NCBI GenBank assembly: GCA_052387115.1
Contig: JBQTJM010000144.1
Location: 1 to 60,004, forward strand
DNA length: 60,004 bases
Origin: JACCXJ01 sp052387115
GTDB taxonomy: Bacteria; Pseudomonadota; Gammaproteobacteria; JACCXJ01
Direction: 5' to 3'
Numbering within the stretch: position 1 is the stretch's first letter; the number at the start of each line of letters is the position of its first letter. Shown here piece after piece: positions 53,442 through 60,004 of the stretch. A program made the position numbers and the translations under genes. Under the pieces are notes generated by a model, which saw nothing but the letters and a program-made list of their open reading frames with translations, had not been told where the DNA came from and did no database searches.

Positions 53442-54182
53442 ATGCGTGGCCAAAGCGACATGCACCCTTCAACGCGGCACCTTCCGGATGAGGATCCGGG
53501 CCACCCCGATCGGCCCCCGCGGCGTAACGGACTCACGGCCGCGTTCCGCAAGCGGACCGGGTCGCTGCATGCGCAGGCCGAGCGATCCGGAATTATCCGC
53601 GAGCTCCTGCACGGGCGAGCCAGCGCCTTCGGGTATGCGCTGTATCTCCGCAACCTGCTGCCGGCGTATCGGGAAATGGAGCAGGGACTGGAGCAGCAGC
53701 GTGATGCGCCGGGCGTTGGCGTCATCGCGCAGCCAGCGCTGTACCGTGCGCGGGCCATCGAGTCAGACCTGGTGACCCTATGTGGCCAACCTTGGCGCGC
53801 ATTGCTCCCACTGCTGGGCGCGGGGGAACGCTACGCCAGCCGGGTCAAGGCGGCGGGCGAGGGAGACGGCGCAAGATTGCTGGCGCACGCCTATGTGCGC
53901 TATCTCGGCGATCTGAGCGGCGGTCAGATACTCGGTCGATTGCTCGGTCGGTCGCTGGGTCTGGGGTCCGGGACGCCCTCGTTCCACAAATTTCCCGATA
54001 TCGCGGACCTCGAAGGCTTCAAGCTTGCCTACCGTGACGCCATTAATCGTGCCGCCGCCGCGATGATCGATGTGGAGCCGGTGATAGAGGAGGCGGCTGT
54101 CGCTTTCCAGCTCAACATGGACGTCTCCGAAGCGGTACATGCGGTTCCCGAGCGCGTCGACGGCGCAACCCCGGATCCGTGA
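53442..54182 (+). CDS. bphO: Biliverdin-producing heme oxygenase
   Basis: The protein has 246 residues from ATG 53442 (53460 also possible). RKRTGSLHAQAERSGIIREL carries the proximal haem His, followed by YALYLRNLLPAYREMEQGLE and the conserved distal-helix motif YLGDLSGGQILGRLLGR. It opens haem to biliverdin IX-alpha, the chromophore of bacteriophytochromes. The bphP gene is convergent with it and ends 22 bases away, so sensor and chromophore supply are paired. Confidence 0.88.
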   Translation: MRGQSDMHPSTRHLPDEDPGHPDRPPRRNGLTAAFRKRTGSLHAQAERSGIIRELLHGRASAFGYALYLRNLLPAYREMEQGLEQQRDAPGVGVIAQPALYRARAIESDLVTLCGQPWRALLPLLGAGERYASRVKAAGEGDGARLLAHAYVRYLGDLSGGQILGRLLGRSLGLGSGTPSFHKFPDIADLEGFKLAYRDAINRAAAAMIDVEPVIEEAAVAFQLNMDVSEAVHAVPERVDGATPDP

Positions 54183-54204
54183 CGGGTTTCCGGTTATCTG
54201 AGCT

Positions 54205-56391
54205 TCAAGACTCGCCGTCGGGCGCATCCTCGCTTTCCGCGGCGCGGGTGGCGTGCCAGAGCACATGTTCGAGCAACTCTGCCGTGCGGCCCACGGATGC
54301 CCGCACGCTCTCGAGCATTTCCGGCATGCGGGACAGGTCGACGCCGTCGGTGATCTCCATCGCGGCTAGCTGCGCGTTTTCGACGACCGATGACAGCAGG
54401 TTCCGGTATACCAGGTCGCTCGTGGAATCCAGCCGCAACGTCATCACCCGGTGTCGCTCGATGACGCCTTCCTGAAATCGCCGGCGGGCAACGTCGGCCG
54501 CGTTGATTTCGGTGAGGTCGGTGAACAGCACCACGAAACCCAGCACCCGGTCCGGTGAAGAAAATACCGGATCGGCGCGCACCAGAAACGGTCTGGTCTC
54601 TCCGGATTCCGTCTTGATCGCCACTTTACCCCGCCAGGGGCGCCGGGTTCTGAGCACTTCGCGCAGATTCCGCCCGACCCTGGTGGGTTCGGAAAAGGCG
54701 GACGACAGGTCTTCCAACGATCGCAACGGCGCGACAGGTAGCAGTCGTTCCAGCGGCTCGTTGGTCTGGATGATTCGGCCCGCGGGATCGGTGATGAGAA
54801 CGGGTTGTTCCGAGTGCCCGACCTGCCGGCTCACATGCTCCAGTTGATGCTGCGCGATCAGCAATCGCACCGACTGGAACTGGAGGATCACGTCGGCCAC
54901 GGATCCGCCGATCAGGCGAGCGGTGGTGAGATCCCCCTGCGTCCACGGCTCTGAGGTTCCCTCCACGAGCTGATGCCACTGCGCAAACGAGCGGCGCGGT
55001 GACAGTTCCTCCGGGTTGTCCCCGACCAGCATCGGCTTGAACGGATTGCCGCCCCAGGTCACCGTGCGTACCTGCTCCGGGCGAAACCACATGATGTACT
55101 CGCCCGCGGACCTCGACACCGGTGCGGCAAGCAGACCGCTCGCCACCGGGGTCAATGACTCGAACTGCGGTGCATCGACGCCCAGAGAGGCGGTGACAAA
55201 CACCGGCACCCGCGGCTTCTCATCCAGCCATTTGCCGACTTCACGCAGCTCTTGCGTGCCCGGCACTTCGCCGGTGGTGAGCACCCGGCCTTCGAACAGC
55301 AGTGCCGCGCCGCTCGCATCGAGCGGCCGCAGCAGCGAATGCGAGCCGTCGAACAGCGCACTCCTCCAGTCACCTTCACGCGAGATGGCTTCGACCATGC
55401 GCTGCTCCAGGCGCCGCACCGAGAGCTCGGCCTGAGCCTGAACGAAACTTTCGAGTGCCGCGATCCGTGTGGCGATGGTCTCCGCCAGCAGCTCGCACAC
55501 CACGCGTATCTCGTAATGGACAAATCGCGGCGCGTAGTGATGACAGGCGACGAGGCCCCAGAGCTTGCCACCGACCACCAGGGAGACGACCAGCGTTGCG
55601 CGCACGCCCATGTTTTTCAGGTATTGGATATGGATGGGCGACATGCTGCGCAGAAAGCACAGCGACATGTCCAGATCCTGGTTCGTGTACGGTGACAGCC
55701 GGGGCGTCAACGGCAAGGGGGTCGCCTGTACGTCGACCTGCACCCGCACACGATTGCGCATGTACAGGCGGCGGGCGCTTTGCGGAATGTCGGTGGCGGG
55801 ATAACGATTTCCCAGAAAGGGCTCGAGTTCCGGTTTCCGTCGTTCGGAGATGATTTCTCCATGCCCGTCGTCGTCGAAGCGGTAGACCATCACACGGTCG
55901 TAACCGCTAAGGTCTTTGAAGATCCTGGCCGTTTCGTCACAGAGCACAGGCAGGGAACCCGACGTGACGACGGTGTGCAGAGCGCCCTCGACGTGTCTGG
56001 ATACGTCGACAGTCGGACCCGCGCGTTCCAGCTCGATGACCAGACCGCCACCCGGCGGGCGGTGCAGCAACCCGTCGAGCTCTGCGGCAGGCTCTCCCAC
56101 CCGGCAGCGTACCGCCATGGGTATCGCTTGCAACGGATCCTGCAGATGCGGGCTGATCCGTTCGAGGAGATCTCCCGGGAGCTCATCGAGGGACCGACCG
56201 AGCACCTCGCGCTGCAGATGGAGGAACTGGGATGCATTGGGACTCGCCTGTACGACGACACGGTCTGTTTCACGAACGACCAGCAAGGCGCCGTGGGGCT
56301 GGATGGATCCGGCAAGATGGATCTGTTCCCGTTCGCAGTTCGAAAGGTCGGCCTGTCCAAAGGCAGGCGCTGCGGAGGGAGCGGATTCCAC
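54205..56391 (-). CDS. bphP: Bacteriophytochrome with PAS output (RpBphP1-like)
   Basis: The protein has 728 residues. The photosensory core is complete: a PAS2 domain with the biliverdin-attaching Cys in LSNCEREQIHLAGSIQPHGA (about residue 19), a GAF domain with YPATDIPQSARRLY (PASDIP-type motif), and a PHY domain with the PRRSF tongue motif. It is followed by a PAS domain (about 520-630) and a two-helix end, with no histidine-kinase ATPase domain. This layout matches the phytochromes of Bradyrhizobium and Rhodopseudomonas that bind and antagonise PpsR directly. Here ppsR is the gene immediately upstream (19 bases), in the same direction. Confidence 0.93.
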   Translation of the reverse strand: MESAPSAAPAFGQADLSNCEREQIHLAGSIQPHGALLVVRETDRVVVQASPNASQFLHLQREVLGRSLDELPGDLLERISPHLQDPLQAIPMAVRCRVGEPAAELDGLLHRPPGGGLVIELERAGPTVDVSRHVEGALHTVVTSGSLPVLCDETARIFKDLSGYDRVMVYRFDDDGHGEIISERRKPELEPFLGNRYPATDIPQSARRLYMRNRVRVQVDVQATPLPLTPRLSPYTNQDLDMSLCFLRSMSPIHIQYLKNMGVRATLVVSLVVGGKLWGLVACHHYAPRFVHYEIRVVCELLAETIATRIAALESFVQAQAELSVRRLEQRMVEAISREGDWRSALFDGSHSLLRPLDASGAALLFEGRVLTTGEVPGTQELREVGKWLDEKPRVPVFVTASLGVDAPQFESLTPVASGLLAAPVSRSAGEYIMWFRPEQVRTVTWGGNPFKPMLVGDNPEELSPRRSFAQWHQLVEGTSEPWTQGDLTTARLIGGSVADVILQFQSVRLLIAQHQLEHVSRQVGHSEQPVLITDPAGRIIQTNEPLERLLPVAPLRSLEDLSSAFSEPTRVGRNLREVLRTRRPWRGKVAIKTESGETRPFLVRADPVFSSPDRVLGFVVLFTDLTEINAADVARRRFQEGVIERHRVMTLRLDSTSDLVYRNLLSSVVENAQLAAMEITDGVDLSRMPEMLESVRASVGRTAELLEHVLWHATRAAESEDAPDGES

Positions 56392-56410
56392 AGTGCCGAT
56401 TCCCCCGGCG

Positions 56411-57799
56411 TTAGTTGCTCAGGTCCGAGGCCTTCTCGGCGTTCCCGTCGATACGGTAACGATCGAGCTTGGCATATAGACTCTGACGGCTGAGGCCGAG
56501 CAGCTCAGCCGCCGCCGTCCGGTTCCCGCCGGTCAGCTCCAGCGCCGCGTCGATGTAATGCCGCTCGACCACGGCCACGGCTTCCTCCACGAGCTTGCGC
56601 AGCGTGGTCTTGCCGACCCGCTCGGAGAGAGAGTCCAGCAGGGCGCTGAGGCCCTTGTTTTCGCTGGGGCTCGTGAGTCTGCAGCCGACATCCCGCAACA
56701 GCACGCCGTAGTGCTGGGGATCGGTATCGACGTTACCCGTCGCCGAGATCTCTACCTCGGTGTCGGTGCCGAGCTCACCGTGAATAATGGTGGAGAACAG
56801 CCTTACGACCCCGTGCCGCTGCACGGTGGCGAGGAGCACCGTCAGATCGGCGCCGGGCCGTCCCAGCCAGCGTCCAAGACGCTCCCCGACGACCGACTGC
56901 TCGGAACCGACTTGAACCATGTCTAGCAATGCCGGGTTGGCACTCAGGATGACCCCTTCGCTGTTGAGCACCACAAACCCGTCCGGTGCCCGCTCGATCA
57001 GTTTTTCGATCGCGATTGGCTCGTTTCCGGTCGGAGTGAATTGCTTCGTCCACACCGGCGCCAGTTGCAGCAGAAAAACGGGGCCCGTCTCGGATTTGAT
57101 CAACGATGCGCGGACCACCCAGGGTTCGCGCTCAGGCCCGAGATGCATGAGGAATCCGGGCGCCTTGCCTTGCTCGCGGACCCTTTGCAGCATCGCCTGT
57201 AAAGGCTGCCGCTCCTCCACCTCCAACTGCGCAAGTATTTCCCGCCCGGCGATCGCCTCCGGTTGCAGGGCAAGCCCCAACGCGTGGATCGCCGCGGGGT
57301 TGGCCTCGACTATCCGCAGGGTCGCCGCTTTGAGCATGAGCACCGCTTCGCTCGAGGCATTGAAGATGAGGCGGTAGCGGGTCTCGATCTCGCGCAGCCG
57401 CCAGTAGTCGCGCTCCATCGCCTGCTGTGCGGCGATCAGCCGGGACTGAAGCTCCGCCACCGCCTGCAGACTCCTGCCGATCGCCAGCAGGCCGGCGCCG
57501 TCCCCCAGCCGCACCGTGGTGTATTCCATCAACACTTCCAGACCGCTGGGGAAGCGCTGGGTGAGCTGGCGGAAGACCGAGACGCGACTCGTGCGCGCGC
57601 CTTCCACCATACGCTTCACCTTGTCGCCACCGACATCCGCCACGGTGTCGATCCAGGGATGTCCAATCCAGGTATCCACCCTCTCCTGAGAAAGGGCATC
57701 CGACACGGTCACTTCCTGGATTAAGCCCTCCGCGTCGAGGAGTAGCGTGACATCCGGTCGTGCCAGGTTCGCAGTCGTCATAGTCGTCTGAATGCTCAT
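56411..57799 (-). CDS. ppsR: PpsR/CrtJ transcriptional repressor of photosynthesis genes
   Basis: The protein has 462 residues from ATG 57799 (GGGAGG lies very close before it; the frame is open to 57919). N-terminal domain and two further PAS domains: ARPDVTLLLDAEGLIQEVTV, RYRLIFNASSEAVLMLKAAT, APDGFVVLNSEGVILSANPA. The C-terminal Fis-type helix-turn-helix is GGNRTAAAELLGLSRQSLYA KLDRY. Only one Cys is present (DVGCRL, just before the DNA-binding part), so an intramolecular disulphide of the CrtJ type is not possible. Its sites occur upstream of crtI, crtD and crtE in this window. Confidence 0.94.
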   Translation of the reverse strand: MSIQTTMTTANLARPDVTLLLDAEGLIQEVTVSDALSQERVDTWIGHPWIDTVADVGGDKVKRMVEGARTSRVSVFRQLTQRFPSGLEVLMEYTTVRLGDGAGLLAIGRSLQAVAELQSRLIAAQQAMERDYWRLREIETRYRLIFNASSEAVLMLKAATLRIVEANPAAIHALGLALQPEAIAGREILAQLEVEERQPLQAMLQRVREQGKAPGFLMHLGPEREPWVVRASLIKSETGPVFLLQLAPVWTKQFTPTGNEPIAIEKLIERAPDGFVVLNSEGVILSANPALLDMVQVGSEQSVVGERLGRWLGRPGADLTVLLATVQRHGVVRLFSTIIHGELGTDTEVEISATGNVDTDPQHYGVLLRDVGCRLTSPSENKGLSALLDSLSERVGKTTLRKLVEEAVAVVERHYIDAALELTGGNRTAAAELLGLSRQSLYAKLDRYRIDGNAEKASDLSN

Positions 57800-57831
57800 A
57801 CCTCCCGCCACGAATAGAATTCTACTCGCGT

Positions 57832-58104
57832 TTACTGCGGATGTCTCCAGCGGCGCCTGAGATCGGCCAAGTGGGCCAGCAGTGCCGCCGTCAGGCATAG
57901 CGCTATCCATCCCCACCACGCCTGCACGAGTGCCGTGCGCAATGCGAGTAACAGAAAGGCTCCTGCCAGGAGGTTGCCCAGCACATCTGCCGGAGTGAGT
58001 CCCCGACCGGTTTTCACGTGGTAGACCGCGAGTGCCATGCCTTCCAGCAACATCAACCCGAGAATCGGGTCAACGACGTGTCCAGAAGTGAAAAACTCGC
58101 TCAC
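57832..58104 (-). CDS. 90-residue membrane protein between tspO and ppsR
   Basis: From GTG 58104 (VSEFFTSGHVVDPILGLMLL) there are 90 residues. Two to three membrane helices are predicted (ADVLGNLLAGAFLLLALRTA; WWGWIALCLTAALLAHLADL) with a basic C-terminal end. The frame is open upstream to 58497, but that part is the shadow of tspO. It lies 56 bases behind tspO and 32 bases before ppsR in the same direction. I do not know the family. Its place suggests a membrane partner in the TspO/PpsR regulatory unit. Confidence 0.65.
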   Translation of the reverse strand: MSEFFTSGHVVDPILGLMLLEGMALAVYHVKTGRGLTPADVLGNLLAGAFLLLALRTALVQAWWGWIALCLTAALLAHLADLRRRWRHPQ

Positions 58105-58160
58105 CAGTACACGCTGTCTCGAAAATACTGTCTCGCCCAACGAGCATTCGCGGCGCGTTG

Positions 58161-58658
58161 TTAGTGGATTCTGAACGGATAGTTCAGGCGCACGACCTCG
58201 AAGTTCAGCGCCGACGCGAAAGTGACCCAGGCGAGGTAGGGAACCAGCAGCGCGCTCGCCGTTCTGGACAATCGCGACAGCACCACAATCATCATGACGA
58301 TCGACAGCCACAGCAGCGCGACTTCGATCAGCGCCCAATCGGGGCGCTTGAGACGGAAAAAGAACACGCTCCAGAGAATATTCAGGGATCCGTTGAGCGC
58401 AAAGAGCACGACCACGCGGGCGCGGATGCCGGGATCCGATGAGCGCTCCCAGGCGTAGATCGCCGACAGGGCGATGAGGCCGAAGATGAGCGTCCACGCC
58501 GGTCCGAACAGCCAGTCCGGGGGTTGCCAGTCAGGTTTGCGCAGCGCGTAGTACCAGGGGCTGAGCTCCGTCGCCAGTCCTCCCAGACCGGCGACGACCA
58601 TCGCGGCGACCGCTGCGGTGAGGATCGGTTTCCAGTTGCGGGCCCGCAGTGCGGTCAC
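58161..58658 (-). CDS. tspO: TspO/MBR family tryptophan-rich sensory protein
   Basis: The protein has 165 residues with five membrane helices. The diagnostic motifs are WYYALRKPDWQPPDWLFGPA WTLIF (WxPPxxxFxxxW) and ALNGSLNILWSVFFF. It binds tetrapyrroles in the outer or inner membrane. In Rhodobacter TspO acts with PpsR/AppA to dampen photosynthesis gene expression. Its start overlaps the bchP stop by ATGA. Confidence 0.93.
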   Translation of the reverse strand: MTALRARNWKPILTAAVAAMVVAGLGGLATELSPWYYALRKPDWQPPDWLFGPAWTLIFGLIALSAIYAWERSSDPGIRARVVVLFALNGSLNILWSVFFFRLKRPDWALIEVALLWLSIVMMIVVLSRLSRTASALLVPYLAWVTFASALNFEVVRLNYPFRIH

Positions 58659-59839
58659 GGCGATACGAGGCCGGCAAGGTGCGCAAGGTCCTTGAAAAAG
58701 ATCCGCACGTGCGCCATCGGCCTGGCGCGCACCAGCTTCTTGTGCATGTAGGCCTCCCAGGTGAGCTTCTGCACGTCACGGTCCCGGCACATGCTCACGA
58801 AGCGTTCCCGGCGCTTGTCGTTGCGATACCAGAAGCGCTGCATGACGCCGAGGATCCAGAAGACCCGTCCGTGCGCTTTCATGAAACGCTTGCGTGCCAT
58901 CGCCAGTGCACGCGTGTCACCCGTTGCCAGGAAGGTGTGAACGGCTTCGGCCGCCACCCTACCGCCGCTCATGGCGTAGTAGATCCCTTCTCCGGAGGCG
59001 GGTGCAACGACACCTGCCGCGTCCCCGGCCAGCACCACATCACGGCCGTTGTCCCATTTTTTCAGGGGACGCAGCGGGATGGGCGCGCCTTCGCGACGAA
59101 CGGTTTCGCTGCCTTCGAGCCCCGCCACCTCGCGCAACGCACCGACCGCCCCGCGGATGGAGAAGCCCTTGAGCGCGGTGCCCGAGCCGACGCTCGTGGT
59201 ATCCCCGTGCGGAAAGATCCAGCCGTAGAAATCGGGGGAGAGCGCGCCCTGGTAATAGACGTCACAGCGCGAGCCGTCGAATGCGGCGCCACCGCTCTGC
59301 GGCGAGCGTACGATCTCGTGGTAGGCGTACACGTAGGGCATCTGCTCGGCACCCGACACGCACTGGCGTGCGACGCCGGAAGCCGCGCCGTCGGCACCGA
59401 TCACGGCGCGCGCACGCACGCTGCCGTGCGCCTCGCCGTTGCGGTAGTGGATCACCGCGACGCCGTCGCCGTCGCGGCTGATGCGTTCGAACGTGCCGGT
59501 GCGTCGTACCGCACCCGCCGCCGCGGCACGGGTTCGCAGCCACTCGTCGAACTCGTCGCGGTCCACCATGCCGACAAAGCCGCCGTCGATCGGCATGTCC
59601 ACCTTGCGGTCGGACGGGGAGACGATACGTGCCGAGGTCACGTGCGCCTTCAGCAGCGCTTCCGGGATCGCGAATTCCTCGATGAGCTTGGGCGGGATGG
59701 CGCCGCCACACGGCTTGATCCGCCCGTCGCGGTCCAGCAGCAATACCGAGCGGCCCAATCTGGCGAGGTCCGTCGCCGCGGTTGCACCCGCCGGCCCGCC
59801 GCCGACCACGACTGCTTCAAATGTTTCGACTTGGGTCAT
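58655..59839 (-). CDS. bchP: Geranylgeranyl (bacterio)chlorophyll reductase
   Basis: The protein has 394 residues. The FAD motif AVVVGGGPAGATAATDLARL, LDRDGRIKPCGGAIPPKLIE (the PCGGA motif of the ChlP/BchP family), GADGAASGVARQC and VLAGDAAGVVAPASGEGIYY are all present. It reduces the geranylgeranyl tail of bacteriochlorophyll to phytyl. It is the first gene of a leftward run bchP-tspO-orf90-ppsR-bphP. Intact. Confidence 0.95.
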   Translation of the reverse strand: MTQVETFEAVVVGGGPAGATAATDLARLGRSVLLLDRDGRIKPCGGAIPPKLIEEFAIPEALLKAHVTSARIVSPSDRKVDMPIDGGFVGMVDRDEFDEWLRTRAAAAGAVRRTGTFERISRDGDGVAVIHYRNGEAHGSVRARAVIGADGAASGVARQCVSGAEQMPYVYAYHEIVRSPQSGGAAFDGSRCDVYYQGALSPDFYGWIFPHGDTTSVGSGTALKGFSIRGAVGALREVAGLEGSETVRREGAPIPLRPLKKWDNGRDVVLAGDAAGVVAPASGEGIYYAMSGGRVAAEAVHTFLATGDTRALAMARKRFMKAHGRVFWILGVMQRFWYRNDKRRERFVSMCRDRDVQKLTWEAYMHKKLVRARPMAHVRIFFKDLAHLAGLVSP

Positions 59840-59857
59840 GGTTCTTGTCCTCTACTG

Positions 59858-60002
59858 AGAGCTTGTGAAAAAATCTGCTGCGCTCGGGATCTCGCGTTCC
59901 GGCGGTGCTCGGAATCCTCATGTATTTCAACATACACTGCGGTTCCTGCGCTCCGGCGGAACGCGACCTCCCTTCGCTCGCGACGATTTTTTCACAAGCT
60001 CT
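59858..60002. repeat. MITE-like palindromic element upstream of bchP
   Basis: AGAGCTTGTGAAAAAATC (59858-59875) is perfectly inverted at 59985-60002. Interior blocks are also complementary (TCGCGTTCCGGCGG on the left; CCGGCGGAACGCGA on the right). The element of about 145 bp has no coding frame. It lies 18 bases from the bchP start and may affect its promoter. Confidence 0.85.
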
Positions 60003-60004
60003 GA

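Overview
The window looks like a chromosomal segment of a GC-rich phototrophic gammaproteobacterium. The order uvrC-pgsA-tRNA-Gly(GCC)-tRNA-Cys(GCA)-tRNA-Leu(UAA) matches the enterobacterial uvrC-pgsA-glyW-cysT-leuZ block. The atpIBEFHAGDC operon followed by glmU is also a gammaproteobacterial arrangement. From 31.7 kb to the end lies most of an anoxygenic photosynthesis gene cluster with a type II (PufLM) reaction centre, a tetraheme PufC, LH1 genes, the chlorin reductase (bchXYZ) and a spirilloxanthin-type carotenoid set (crtIBCDEF). No species can be named from sequence alone.

Layout. 0-5.5 kb is degraded accessory DNA: a truncated lipoprotein gene, two oppositely oriented RTX/calcium-binding genes, a 53-bp inverted repeat around a decayed RAYT-type transposase, a broken TIGR03032-like gene, a ModE-like regulator and a scrap of HMG-CoA lyase. 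5.5-11.9 kb holds a cyclophilin, an RRM protein, an ECF42-type sigma factor, an unknown protein beside a secreted zinc metalloprotease, and a carbon-nitrogen hydrolase. 11.9-20.4 kb is glmU and the complete ATP synthase operon (transcribed leftward), with a palindromic repeat inserted between atpA and atpH. 20.4-26.6 kb is an island-like stretch: a membrane protein resembling the Pycsar effector PycTM, a 14-repeat secreted WD40 protein, PIN toxin genes, a broken RAYT with its REP sequences, a broken TIGR03032 copy, and an integrase relic ending beside tRNA-Ala(CGC). 26.7-31.7 kb is housekeeping: a TIGR04282-type transferase, a FlgM-like protein, a NUDIX hydrolase, uvrC, pgsA and three tRNAs.

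Photosynthesis cluster. bchO starts 6 bp past tRNA-Leu and diverges from bchI-bchD. A DUF3422 gene precedes crtI-crtB-(50-aa membrane protein). crtC and crtD run leftward and diverge from crtE-crtF-bchC-bchX-bchY-bchZ-pufB-like-pufB-pufA-pufL-pufM-pufC, which ends at a clear intrinsic terminator. Then come heme oxygenase (bphO) and, on the other strand, a run bchP-tspO-(90-aa membrane protein)-ppsR-bphP. Perfect TGT-N12-ACA PpsR/CrtJ sites occur as pairs in the crtI and crtD/crtE promoters, where they overlap recognisable -35/-10 elements. BphO would make the biliverdin for the bacteriophytochrome, which in related bacteria antagonises PpsR, so sensor, repressor and targets lie together.

Most unusual points: (1) an additional LH1-beta-like gene directly before pufB whose two conserved histidines, including the bacteriochlorophyll ligand, are both arginine; (2) internal deletions in several otherwise recognisable genes, including bchI and crtD, which would block the pathway if real; (3) the WD40 plus PycTM-like pair with no cyclase; (4) a 12-base motif shared by the photosynthesis promoters. 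Genes for bchFNBHLM, bchG, lhaA and puh are not in the window and may lie beyond its right end.
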